DNA of 64,000 nucleotides from NCBI RefSeq assembly GCF_004339525.1, contig NZ_SMGE01000001.1:3658001-3722000 (forward strand), in the 5' to 3' direction. The notes under the pieces were generated by a model. The model was not told where the DNA came from, searched no databases, and saw only the letters and a list, made by a program, of their open reading frames with translations. A program made the translations under genes and the position numbers. Positions 49,565-58,357 of the stretch are shown here, piece after piece; position 1 is the first letter of the stretch, and every line of letters begins with the position of its first letter. Source of the stretch: Flavobacterium sp. 90. GTDB taxonomy: Bacteria > Bacteroidota > Bacteroidia > Flavobacteriales > Flavobacteriaceae.

Positions 49565-50821
49565 ATGAATTACTTAATAGATACTTTTAGAAAAAAGATA
49601 ATAGTCGTAAGTTTTTTTATGTTATTGACCAGTTTTGCTTTTGCTCAGAAAAAAGACAAAATCGAAATTGGAACAGTTGATAGTATTGCTTCCAAAGTTT
49701 TAAATGAGAATAGAAAAATTTGGGTTCATTTACCTAAAAGTTCACAAAATAATGGTTTTGCAAAACAAAAATATCCAGTCGTTTATGTACTTGATGGTGA
49801 CGGACATTTTAGTTCTGTTGTGGGAATGATTGAAGAAATGAGCGAAGTAAACGGAAACACAAACTGTCCCGAAATGATTGTGGTGGGAATTACGAACACC
49901 AACAGAAATAGAGATTTAACGCCTACACATTCAGATATTGATCTTCCTTTTGTGCCTAAAAACTTAAGCGAACAATCTGGTGGAGGTGAAAAATTTGTCG
50001 AGTTTCTTGAAAAAGAATTGATTCCATATATCAATAATAAATATCCTGCGGCACCTTACAAAACCTTAATTGGACATTCTTTTGGAGGATTAACAGCGAT
50101 TAATATTTTGACAAATCACAGCAATTTATTCAACTCTTATATTGCTATAGATCCGAGTATGTGGTGGGATCATCAGAAATTTTTGGCTGAAACTGAGAAA
50201 AAACTAGCAAATAAAAATCTAGCAAACATTTCGCTATTCATGGCAGCTGCAAATACAATGGATGATAATATGAATGTTGTAAAAGTTCGAAAAGATACTA
50301 CAGTTTTTACAAGACATATCAGAGCAATTTTGGATTTGAATGATTTTTTCGCCAAGAATAAAAAAAGCAATCTGAATTATGATTATAAATACTATAACGA
50401 TGATAATCATGGATCAGTTCCATTGATCGCTACTTATGATGGTCTTCGGTTTATATTCAAATTCAACCAATTAAAACTTTCAGTATCGGAACAAATTAAT
50501 TTTAATAAAGATGTTTTTGCTAAAATTGAAAAGCATTTTAAAAATGTGTCGAAACATTTAGGTTACAAAGTAGCTGTTCCTGAAAACACGGTAAATACTT
50601 ATGGTTATCAGTCTTTGGGTAAAAAAGATATGGATTTAGCTGGTTATTTGTTTAAAATGAATGTTGCAAATTATCCGGATAGTCCAAATGTTTATGATTC
50701 TCTTGGGGATTTTTATGAAGCAAATGGAGATAAGAAAAATGCCATTGCGAGTTATGAAAAAGCATTGGTTTTGGATAAAAACTTTCAGGAAACAAAAGGG
50801 AAATTAGAAAAATTAAAATAA
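49565..50821 (+). CDS. secreted esterase (Fes/esterase D-like) with C-terminal TPR
   Basis: A 418-aa protein with an N-terminal signal segment (IIVVSFFMLLTSFAFAQ). An alpha/beta hydrolase of the IroE/Fes type follows: YPVVYVLDGDGHFSSVVGM, the nucleophile Ser in KTLIGHSFGGLTAIN, YIAIDPSMWWDHQ, and the catalytic His in YNDDNHGSVPLIATY. Residues about 375-415 form a TPR unit, SPNVYDSLGDFYEANGDKKN. It probably hydrolyses ester bonds of siderophores or other esters in the periplasm. The substrate is not readable. Confidence 0.88.
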   Translation: MNYLIDTFRKKIIVVSFFMLLTSFAFAQKKDKIEIGTVDSIASKVLNENRKIWVHLPKSSQNNGFAKQKYPVVYVLDGDGHFSSVVGMIEEMSEVNGNTNCPEMIVVGITNTNRNRDLTPTHSDIDLPFVPKNLSEQSGGGEKFVEFLEKELIPYINNKYPAAPYKTLIGHSFGGLTAINILTNHSNLFNSYIAIDPSMWWDHQKFLAETEKKLANKNLANISLFMAAANTMDDNMNVVKVRKDTTVFTRHIRAILDLNDFFAKNKKSNLNYDYKYYNDDNHGSVPLIATYDGLRFIFKFNQLKLSVSEQINFNKDVFAKIEKHFKNVSKHLGYKVAVPENTVNTYGYQSLGKKDMDLAGYLFKMNVANYPDSPNVYDSLGDFYEANGDKKNAIASYEKALVLDKNFQETKGKLEKLK

Positions 50822-50843
50822 TTGTTATTTAATAAAGTTTAAA

Positions 50844-51236
50844 ATGTCGGGAGAAAAAAATCTGGAGAAATTGCTTAAGAGCATGAAACCTCAACATAAT
50901 TTAGGAGAATATGTTTTTTGTAAAGTGGAGAAATTAGGAAATCTTAACTTGAATGATATCGAAATGTTTTTTAAAGAAAAAGAAGCTATTACATTAATTC
51001 TTAAAAAAGAAATAGCAGAACAATTAAATCTGGAATATTCGGTTGTAATGTCATGGTTAACGCTTACTGTTCATTCGTCATTAGAAGCTGTTGGTTTGAC
51101 CGCGGCATTTTCTAAAGCACTCTCTGAAAATGGAATTAGCTGTAATGTTGTAGCGGCTTTTTATCACGACCATATTTTTGTGAATGCAAATGATACAGAC
51201 AAAGCAATGAAAGTTCTAAATGCATTTTCAGAATAA
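50844..51236 (+). CDS. ACT-domain protein (ACT_3 type)
   Basis: A 130-aa cytoplasmic protein. The N-terminal half has KPQHNLGEYVFCKVEKLGNL and AITLILKKEIAEQLNLEY. The C-terminal half is an ACT-like fold with WLTLTVHSSLEAVGLTAAFS, 'ENGISCNVVAAFYHDHIFV' and DTDKAMKVLNAFSE. The ligand is unknown; the family is likely an amino-acid-binding regulator. It is 22 bp after the esterase gene and is probably co-transcribed. Confidence 0.88.
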   Translation: MSGEKNLEKLLKSMKPQHNLGEYVFCKVEKLGNLNLNDIEMFFKEKEAITLILKKEIAEQLNLEYSVVMSWLTLTVHSSLEAVGLTAAFSKALSENGISCNVVAAFYHDHIFVNANDTDKAMKVLNAFSE

Positions 51237-51409
51237 GTTTCAGTATTTTTTTTGGTTAAATAAATAACATCAAAAGGTAGTTTAAATTTAATAGATTCCT
51301 TTCTAAGACTTCTATTAAGGTTAATGTGTTAAAATAAATAGAAATATGGAAAACCATAAAAGGTTGTAAGATTAATAGGTTATGTTTGTGGATAAAACAT
51401 ACGAAATAA

Positions 51410-52036
51410 ATGAAAAACCTCTACTTTTTTATTGTTATCTTATTATTAAATATTCAGGTTTTTGCTCAGAACAATTCTAAGGTTACATTCCAAAAAAACA
51501 GATATGAATTAGCTGTTTCTTATTTTAAGAAAGCTGATTTTAGTAAAGCTATTGATCTATATTACATTGCCGCCAGGGTCATACCAGAGAATGAGATTGG
51601 TATTGCATCTCTTAAAAAAGTAGATTCTTTGCGAGTTATTTTAAGAGAGCGATTATTAGATAAAGCATTGGGTACCTGGAAAAAGGTTGGAGACAAACCA
51701 GGTTGGGCTGTCGATCAGGCAAGTATTAATGCAGGAAAAACTTCGGATAAGCTTGTAGAAATTAATAAAACGCAGATTTTATATTTCGAAAAAAATAAGA
51801 AAACACAAGAAAAGAAACTGATAAAAACAGAGGATTTAGTTTATTATAATGGAGAGAATTCAGAAGATGCTTCATTCTCGAATGTAATCTTATCAGATGG
51901 TAATGTTTGGCATTGTTCCATAAATGACAGTTCAGATGAAATGCATGTAATTAAGATTGCTAAAAAAGATGAAAATGGTACTGAAGAAATAAAAAGCGAT
52001 AATGAAGAGCGATTTTATATCAAAGTAGAAGAATAA
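51410..52036 (+). CDS. secreted protein with TPR-like start and lipocalin-like C-terminus (paralog B)
   Basis: A 208-aa protein with a signal peptide (MKNLYFFIVILLLNIQVFAQ). It is a paralog of 46578-47201 with the same order: a TPR-like unit (RYELAVSYFKKADFSKAIDLYY), a leucine-rich helix (LRVILRERLLDKALG), then GTWKKVGDKPGWAVD and beta strands. A TATGTTTG -7 box lies at 51381-51388. The function is unknown; the two copies are separated by an M1 peptidase, an esterase and an ACT gene. Confidence 0.72.
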   Translation: MKNLYFFIVILLLNIQVFAQNNSKVTFQKNRYELAVSYFKKADFSKAIDLYYIAARVIPENEIGIASLKKVDSLRVILRERLLDKALGTWKKVGDKPGWAVDQASINAGKTSDKLVEINKTQILYFEKNKKTQEKKLIKTEDLVYYNGENSEDASFSNVILSDGNVWHCSINDSSDEMHVIKIAKKDENGTEEIKSDNEERFYIKVEE

Positions 52037-52069
52037 AAAAAGGGAATCAAAATTTTGATTCCCTTTTTT
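52036..52069. terminator. bidirectional terminator
   Basis: A perfect 34-nt palindrome: AAAAAAGGGAATCAAAA (52036-52052) with its complement (52053-52069). It serves the convergent paralog B gene and the OMP gene. The stop codon's last base is its first base. Confidence 0.9.
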
Positions 52070-52084
52070 GTATGATAAAATATT

Positions 52085-52648
52085 TTACAAGAACTTAAAT
52101 CCAAGCGAGAAATTTGAAACTGCAGTTTTTATATTTCTTCCTGAAGGATCAAGATCTGTAACGCCTGCAAGATATCTGTAATCGAGAGTAAGTTTCCATA
52201 AATCGACACCAACACCACCAAGAATACTGCTATTGTTTTTTTTGAAAGCAACAATATTTAGATTATTATTTGCACTTATATCCGAATAATTCTTCCAGTT
52301 GTATCCGGCAAAAAGGCGTACGTTTCCAAGTTTTCCTAAAGGAATGATTTTGAAACCAACAAGGATAGTTGCATCGCTTCCTGCTAACTCATAATCAGTT
52401 TCACCAATTCCTGTTTGCGAAAGGCTAAATTTTGATTTAGCATATCCGAGCTCGCCCTGAGCGTACAACATTAACAAATTAACGCGAACAAATCCGGCAA
52501 CGCCATAGCCGGTTCCAGAGCTTTTTGAACTAAAATCATCAGTAAGAGGAGAAGTTATGTTATAAGAAACCTGAGGTCCAAATTGTATTAATTGTGCAAA
52601 ACCATTTACACTAATACATAGTAATACTGCTAAAATGAATTTTTTCAT
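52085..52648 (-). CDS. outer-membrane beta-barrel protein (PorT/OMP_b-brl type)
   Basis: A 187-aa protein with a signal peptide (MKKFILAVLLCISVNGFAQ). It has eight or so amphipathic beta strands (IQFGPQVSYNI, YGVAGFVRVNLLMLYAQGEL, GNVRLFAGYNWKNYSD, LWKLTLDYRYLAGVTDL). The C-terminal strand ends in Phe-Lys-Phe-Leu. Length and pattern fit a small eight-stranded OMP_b-brl barrel. The function is unknown. Confidence 0.82.
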   Translation of the reverse strand: MKKFILAVLLCISVNGFAQLIQFGPQVSYNITSPLTDDFSSKSSGTGYGVAGFVRVNLLMLYAQGELGYAKSKFSLSQTGIGETDYELAGSDATILVGFKIIPLGKLGNVRLFAGYNWKNYSDISANNNLNIVAFKKNNSSILGGVGVDLWKLTLDYRYLAGVTDLDPSGRNIKTAVSNFSLGFKFL

Positions 52649-52848
52649 AACTGTGGCTGTTTTTTTTAGATGCTATAAAAATAGATATTATTAATGTAAT
52701 TCGAAAGATTTATCTTATTTATTTGGCGTTAATCTGAGTTTTTAATTCTGTATGTTTTTGATAATGAATAAAATGCCATTACAGGCGTTTAGGAAAGATG
52801 TAAGCTTAAAAAATATTAAATTTGAAGACTTCAAAAGATAGAAAAATA

Positions 52849-53253
52849 ATGGAAATTAAAACAATCAATGCATCTCAAACCTGGGAAATCAGACATAAAG
52901 TAATGTGGCCGGATAAATCTATTGCATTTGTACAATTAGAAGAAGATAATTTGGGATTACATTTTGGAGTTTTTGATCAGGAAAAATTAGTATCTATTGT
53001 TTCTTGTTTTGTTGATAATCAGGAAATGCAATTTAGAAAACTGGCAACTTTAGAAGAATATCAAGGTAAAGGAATTGCCTCTGAATTGTTAAATTTTATT
53101 TTTGAAGTTGCTAAAAAACAAAATTTGAGCAAAATATGGTGCAATGCAAGAAGCAATAAAAAGTCATTTTATGAGAAATTTGGAATGATAGATACACATA
53201 AAATTTTTTCTAAAGAAGGACAGGAATTTACGATAATGGAAATTTTTTTATAG
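52849..53253 (+). CDS. GNAT-family N-acetyltransferase
   Basis: A 134-aa GNAT from ATG 52849 (MEIKTINASQTWEIRHKVMW). A TTG nine codons upstream coincides with the -7 box TAAATTTG (52817-52824) and is not the start. Acetyl-CoA motif A is RKLATLEEYQGKGIASELLN and motif B is IWCNARSNKKSFYEKFGM. The N-terminal RHKVMWPDK stretch is shared with a clade of small uncharacterised GNATs. The substrate is unknown. Confidence 0.87.
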   Translation: MEIKTINASQTWEIRHKVMWPDKSIAFVQLEEDNLGLHFGVFDQEKLVSIVSCFVDNQEMQFRKLATLEEYQGKGIASELLNFIFEVAKKQNLSKIWCNARSNKKSFYEKFGMIDTHKIFSKEGQEFTIMEIFL

Positions 53254-53512
53254 AAAAAGTATCGGATTTTATTGAAATAAGATAAAGACTATCAGGTATT
53301 TGTGAATTTGTTCAGTTTCTGTTGGTATACTTCTGAAAAAGACAATAGTTAAAAGCTTCAATCATTCTTTTTTGCCATTTTAGCATAAAACGCTATGTTT
53401 AATTATTGAATAAGGAATGTTAAAAAATGAAAACGTTTTCGTTTGTTTCTACATGTTAAGACTTTCTTATTTTATTTTTTTTGTTCCAATCTTTTATTAC
53501 TTTCGCACCCAA

Positions 53513-53896
53513 ATGAGAAAGTTAATAGTATTTTTAGTATTCATGAATATGCTTCTGTTCGGCGGAGGGCAATATCTTAATGCTGGTACTCCTCAAAACT
53601 TTCATCAACATACTCTTGAGAAAAAGCACCGGGTAAAATTCACAAATCAGGATCAGGGATCTTCAATTATCGAAGATGCTGATGTAGATCTTGAAGAGGA
53701 ATATCTTGGAAGTGATGATCTTAAAGATGGACTTACGAATAAATTTTTTGCAACAAACTACAGTTTACTTGACAATTGGTATCTTTCCTTTTCAAGTCAG
53801 ACTATTGTAAATAATTACAATCGTTTTAAATTCTTCGTGCCATTCTGTGGCAACTCAAATCCTATTTACATTACCCAACAGGTTTTAAGAATTTGA
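53513..53896 (+). CDS. small secreted protein of unknown function upstream of the RND operon
   Basis: A 127-aa protein from ATG 53513, preceded by TACTTTCG (53498-53505), a -7-like box. The signal segment is MRKLIVFLVFMNMLLFGGG. The acidic middle (IIEDADVDLEEEYLGSDDLK) is followed by aromatic strands, ending FFVPFCGNSNPIYITQQVLRI. The ending looks conserved-family-like, but I cannot assign a role. It lies 177 bp before the RND adaptor gene. A longer reading from 53417 is unlikely because it crosses the promoter. Confidence 0.6.
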   Translation: MRKLIVFLVFMNMLLFGGGQYLNAGTPQNFHQHTLEKKHRVKFTNQDQGSSIIEDADVDLEEEYLGSDDLKDGLTNKFFATNYSLLDNWYLSFSSQTIVNNYNRFKFFVPFCGNSNPIYITQQVLRI

Positions 53897-54073
53897 TTCA
53901 ACAGTATACATTGGTTGCCTAAGTTGTGATCTGCATATCTTGTTGATGTATATTTTTTTTCTACTTCTTCTTGTATGAAAGTTTAGTTATAACTAAGGTT
54001 AGCTGATGCATTTTTTCATCTAAAGGAATCACTGTATTCCAAGCATTCAATCGCTTAATTTCCAAACTAAATC

Positions 54074-55156
54074 ATGAAAAGAATTATCTTGTTCACAGGC
54101 TTAATTGGCCTAGTGTGCCTTACTAGTTGTACAACTAAAAAAGAAGAAAAAGAAGAAGTGGAAAAATTTACCGCAACAAATCCGGTACTAATTGACACTT
54201 CGTTTGTAAAAGAATATGTTTCTCAGATTAAATCTGTACGTAACATTGAAATCCGTGCTCAGGAAAAAGGATTTCTACAAAACATTTATGTTGATGAAGG
54301 GCAGTTTGTAAAAAAAGGACAACTGTTATTTAAAATTATGCCAAATATGTATCAGGCTGAATTGCTTAAAGCACAGGCTGAACAAAGATCAGTAGAGATA
54401 GAATTGCAAAATTCAAAATTACTGGCAGATAAAAATATCGTTTCTAAAAACGAATTAAGTGTAGCTCAGGCAAAACTGCAATCAGCAAAAGCTGAGGTTG
54501 CATTAGCAAAACTTCACTTATCATTTACAGAAATCAGAGCTCCGTTTGACGGAACTATCGATCGTATTCCATTAAAATTAGGAAGTCTTATTGACGAAGG
54601 CGAATTAATGACAAGTCTTTCAGACAACAGTCAGATGTTTGCGTATTTCAATGTTTCAGAGCCAGAATACATCCAATATCAAACAGATGTGAAAGATCGT
54701 GCTGATAATAAAGTAAGCTTGGTTTTGGCTAATGGTGATACTTTTAAAGAACAAGGAAAAGTAGAACTTATCGAAAGTGAATTTAATAATGAAACCGGAA
54801 ATATCGCTTTTAGAGCAAGATTCCCTAATTCAGGAAAATTGCTTAGAAACGGAGAAACAGGACAAGTTAAAATGTTAGTGCCTCTTAAAAATGCGATTAT
54901 AATTCCGCAAAAAGCAACTTATGAAATTCAGGATAAAAAGTATCTTTTTGTTATTGATAAAAACAACAAAGTAAATTCGAGAGAGATTACAATTACAGGC
55001 GAAATTCCTGATTTGTATGTAGTTAAAAGCGGAGTTACTCAAAATGACAAAATTTTACTTGAAGGAGTTCAGAAAGTAAAAGAGAACGACAAAATTAAAT
55101 ATGAATTCCAATCTCCAAAAGAGGTAATGAATCATTTGCGTACAAAAGCAGAATAG
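54074..55156 (+). CDS. RND efflux periplasmic adaptor (lipoprotein)
   Basis: A 360-aa lipoprotein with lipobox GLVCLTSC (Cys at about 19). It has the lipoyl halves VRNIEIRAQEKGFLQNIYVD and FTEIRAPFDGTIDRIPLKLG, flanking a helical hairpin (QAELLKAQAEQRSVEIELQ ... LSVAQAKLQSAKAEVALAK). The beta-barrel and membrane-proximal domains follow (FRARFPNSGKLLRNGETGQV). It belongs to the MexE/AcrA group. First gene of the adaptor-pump-TolC operon. Confidence 0.94.
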   Translation: MKRIILFTGLIGLVCLTSCTTKKEEKEEVEKFTATNPVLIDTSFVKEYVSQIKSVRNIEIRAQEKGFLQNIYVDEGQFVKKGQLLFKIMPNMYQAELLKAQAEQRSVEIELQNSKLLADKNIVSKNELSVAQAKLQSAKAEVALAKLHLSFTEIRAPFDGTIDRIPLKLGSLIDEGELMTSLSDNSQMFAYFNVSEPEYIQYQTDVKDRADNKVSLVLANGDTFKEQGKVELIESEFNNETGNIAFRARFPNSGKLLRNGETGQVKMLVPLKNAIIIPQKATYEIQDKKYLFVIDKNNKVNSREITITGEIPDLYVVKSGVTQNDKILLEGVQKVKENDKIKYEFQSPKEVMNHLRTKAE

Positions 55157-55189
55157 ATTTAACTGGTTTAATCATTAAAAAAATATAAA

Positions 55190-58100
55190 ATGTTTAATAA
55201 ATTTATTCAAAGACCTGTATTGTCGATAGTAATATCGCTTATAATTGTCTTTTTAGGGGTATTGTCGGTATTAAGTTTGCCTATTACACAGTTCCCTACA
55301 ATCTCACCACCAATGGTGAATGTTACCGCAGATTATCCAGGATCTAACGGTGAATTAATGATCAAAGCGGTTGTTATTCCTCTTGAAAGAGCTTTAAATG
55401 GAGTTCCTGGAATGAAATATATGGCTTCTGATGCCGGAAATGATGGTGAAGCTACTATAAAAGTTGTTTTTAACTTAGGAACAGATCCAAATCAGGCTGC
55501 GATCAACGTTCAAAACCGTGTAGCTTCGGTTACCAATAAATTACCTCCATTAGTTATTAGAGAGGGTATTAAAATTACCCGAGAAGTGCCGAGTATGTTG
55601 ATGTACGTGAATCTTTACAGTACAGACAAAAATACCGACATGAAGTTCTTGTATAACTATGCTGATATCAACGTACTTTCTGAATTAAAAAGGGTAAATG
55701 GTATTGGTTCCGGAGATATCTTAGGAACACGTGAATATGCAATGCGTATTTGGTTGAAACCAGATCGTATGTTGGCTTATAAAATTTCTGCCGATGAGAT
55801 AATGGATGCATTATCAAGTCAGAGTTTGGAAGCTTCGCCTGGTAAAACAGGAGAAAGTTCTGGTAAACGTTCTCAGGCTTTTGAATATGTATTAAAGTAT
55901 TCAGGACGTTTTACAACAAAAGAACAATACGAGAACATTATTGTAAAATCAAATGCTAACGGGGAACTTTTACGTTTGAAAGATGTTGCCAAAGTAGAAT
56001 TTGGAAGTTCGATGTACGATATTTATTCGAATTTGAATGGAAGACCTTCTGCGGCTATTGTATTGAAACAATCGTTTGGTAGTAATGCCAATCAGGTTAT
56101 TGAAGAGGTAAAAGCTAAATTAGAAAAAATCAAGCAAAGATTCCCTAAAGGAATGGATTATGAAATTTCGTATGACGTTTCTAAATTCCTTGATGCTTCT
56201 ATCGAAAAAGTAATTCACACTCTTGTAGAAGCTTTTATTCTGGTAGGTATAGTAGTATTCCTTTTCTTGGGAGACTGGCGTTCTACGGTTATTCCGGCAA
56301 TTGCGGTTCCGGTATCTTTGATCGGAACGTTTGTATTCATGACATTCTTTGATATTTCATTGAACTTAATTACATTATTTGCTTTAGTTCTAGCGATTGG
56401 AGTTGTCGTCGATGATGCGATTGTGGTAATTGAAGCTGTTCACGCCAAGATGGAGGAAGAGCATCTTTCGCCACTTAAAGCAACTAAAAAAGCGATGCAT
56501 GAAATTGCAGGAGCGATTATAGCGATTACATTCTTAATGGCTGCGGTATTTATTCCTGTAGCGTTTATGTCTGGTCCGGTTGGGGTATTTTACAGACAGT
56601 TCTCTGTAACTATGGCAACGGCAATTATCCTTTCTGGTGTTGTGGCTTTGACTTTGACACCGGCACTTTGTGCGATGATGTTAAAAAACAATCACGGTGA
56701 GGTTAAAAAGAAAACACCTGTAAACGTATTTATTGATGGATTCAATAATAAATTCAATTTAGCGCAAGGTAAATACCAAAATTTATTAGGTAAAATTGTA
56801 AATAGAAGAGCCGTTACTATTATTGCACTTCTTGGATTTTGTGCCGGAACATGGATGATTAGTAGTACAGTTCCTTCCGGGTTTATCCCGAATGAGGATC
56901 AGGGTATGTTTTATGCTGTTATTCAAACGCCACCGGGTTCATCATTAGAAAGAACCAATAATATTGCAGAAAGACTTCAAAAAATTGCAGAAAAAATTGA
57001 TGGAGTAAAATCAGTTTCTTCATTAGCAGGTTATGAAATTCTGTCTGAAGGTACAGGTTCTAACTCAGGAACTTGTTTGGTGAATCTTAAAGACTGGAGC
57101 GACAGAAAGCATTCTGTTCTTGAGATTATGGCCGAAATGGAAGAAAAATCTAAAGATATTGCAGGTGCAAATATTGAGTTTTTCCAACCGCCTGCTGTAC
57201 CAGGATATGGTGCTGCCGGAGGATTTGAGCTTCGTTTATTAGATAAAACAGGTTCTGGAGATTACAAAAAAATGGAGCAGGTTAATAATGATTTTGTTAA
57301 GGAGTTAAATACTCATCCGGAATTATCAAACGTGTTCAGTTTTTATAGTTCTAGTTTCCCTCAATACATGATGAAAGTAGACAACGATATGGCTCAGCAA
57401 AAAGGAGTTTCTATCGAAAACGCCATGAATACTTTGTCAACTCTTGTGGGTAGTAACTACGAAATTAGTTTCATTAAATACGGAATTAACTATAAAGTAA
57501 TCGTTCAGGCTTCTCCGGAATACCGTGCTCAGCCAGATGATATCTTGAAGTTGTATGTAAAAAACAATCGGGATGAAATGGTTCCTTTTTCTGCTTTCAT
57601 GAGATTAGAAAAAGTATACGGACTTTCTGAGATTACAAGACATAACATGTACACTTCTACACAAATTAGTGGATCTGCAGCACCGGGATATAGTTCTGGT
57701 ACAGCGATTAAAGTAATTCAGGAAGTTGCAGCTAAAAAATTACCTAGAGGTTATGATATTGACTGGGCAGGTATCTCTGCCGATGAGGTTGCTCAGGGTA
57801 ATCAGGCTATTTGGGTATTCATGATTTGTTTAGGATTTGTTTACCTGGTTTTGGCTGCTCAATATGAGAGTTTTATTTTACCACTTTCTGTAATCCTTTC
57901 TTTGCCAGCAGGTATTTTTGGAGCTTTCTTATTATTGAAATTAACAGGATTAGAAAACAACATTTATGCTCAGGTTGCCATGGTAATGCTTATTGGTTTA
58001 TTGGGTAAAAATGCCGTACTGATTGTAGAGTTTGCGATACAGCGACATGCTGCAGGCAAAACAGTTCTTGAAGCAGCAATGGAAGGAGCGAAAGCGAGGT

Positions 58101-58357
58101 TCCGTCCAATTTTGATGACTTCATTTGCGTTTATTGCCGGATTATTGCCACTTGCTTTTGCTACTGGTCCGGGTAAAATTGGTAACAGAACCATTGGTAC
58201 TGCCGCTGCCGGAGGTATGCTTATCGGAACTATTTGTGGTGTATTTGTAATTCCAGGATTGTATTACATTTTTGGAAAAATTGCAGAAAGACACAAATTA
58301 GTTAAACATGAAGAAGAGAATCCATTAACAGAAGAAATTGATAACAATCATGTATAA
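55190..58357 (+). CDS. RND multidrug efflux pump (HAE1 family)
   Basis: A 1055-aa pump with 12 hydrophobic segments in two repeats. It opens MFNKFIQRPVLSIVISLIIV. Proton-relay residues are visible as the DD in LAIGVVVDDAIVVIEAVHAK and the Lys in VMLIGLLGKNAVLIVEFAIQ. HAE1 marks include LPITQFPTISPPMVNVTADY and 'PSGFIPNEDQGMFYAVIQTP'. Porter and docking domains are complete. It expels drugs or lipids through the TolC-like lipoprotein encoded next. Confidence 0.97.
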   Translation: MFNKFIQRPVLSIVISLIIVFLGVLSVLSLPITQFPTISPPMVNVTADYPGSNGELMIKAVVIPLERALNGVPGMKYMASDAGNDGEATIKVVFNLGTDPNQAAINVQNRVASVTNKLPPLVIREGIKITREVPSMLMYVNLYSTDKNTDMKFLYNYADINVLSELKRVNGIGSGDILGTREYAMRIWLKPDRMLAYKISADEIMDALSSQSLEASPGKTGESSGKRSQAFEYVLKYSGRFTTKEQYENIIVKSNANGELLRLKDVAKVEFGSSMYDIYSNLNGRPSAAIVLKQSFGSNANQVIEEVKAKLEKIKQRFPKGMDYEISYDVSKFLDASIEKVIHTLVEAFILVGIVVFLFLGDWRSTVIPAIAVPVSLIGTFVFMTFFDISLNLITLFALVLAIGVVVDDAIVVIEAVHAKMEEEHLSPLKATKKAMHEIAGAIIAITFLMAAVFIPVAFMSGPVGVFYRQFSVTMATAIILSGVVALTLTPALCAMMLKNNHGEVKKKTPVNVFIDGFNNKFNLAQGKYQNLLGKIVNRRAVTIIALLGFCAGTWMISSTVPSGFIPNEDQGMFYAVIQTPPGSSLERTNNIAERLQKIAEKIDGVKSVSSLAGYEILSEGTGSNSGTCLVNLKDWSDRKHSVLEIMAEMEEKSKDIAGANIEFFQPPAVPGYGAAGGFELRLLDKTGSGDYKKMEQVNNDFVKELNTHPELSNVFSFYSSSFPQYMMKVDNDMAQQKGVSIENAMNTLSTLVGSNYEISFIKYGINYKVIVQASPEYRAQPDDILKLYVKNNRDEMVPFSAFMRLEKVYGLSEITRHNMYTSTQISGSAAPGYSSGTAIKVIQEVAAKKLPRGYDIDWAGISADEVAQGNQAIWVFMICLGFVYLVLAAQYESFILPLSVILSLPAGIFGAFLLLKLTGLENNIYAQVAMVMLIGLLGKNAVLIVEFAIQRHAAGKTVLEAAMEGAKARFRPILMTSFAFIAGLLPLAFATGPGKIGNRTIGTAAAGGMLIGTICGVFVIPGLYYIFGKIAERHKLVKHEEENPLTEEIDNNHV

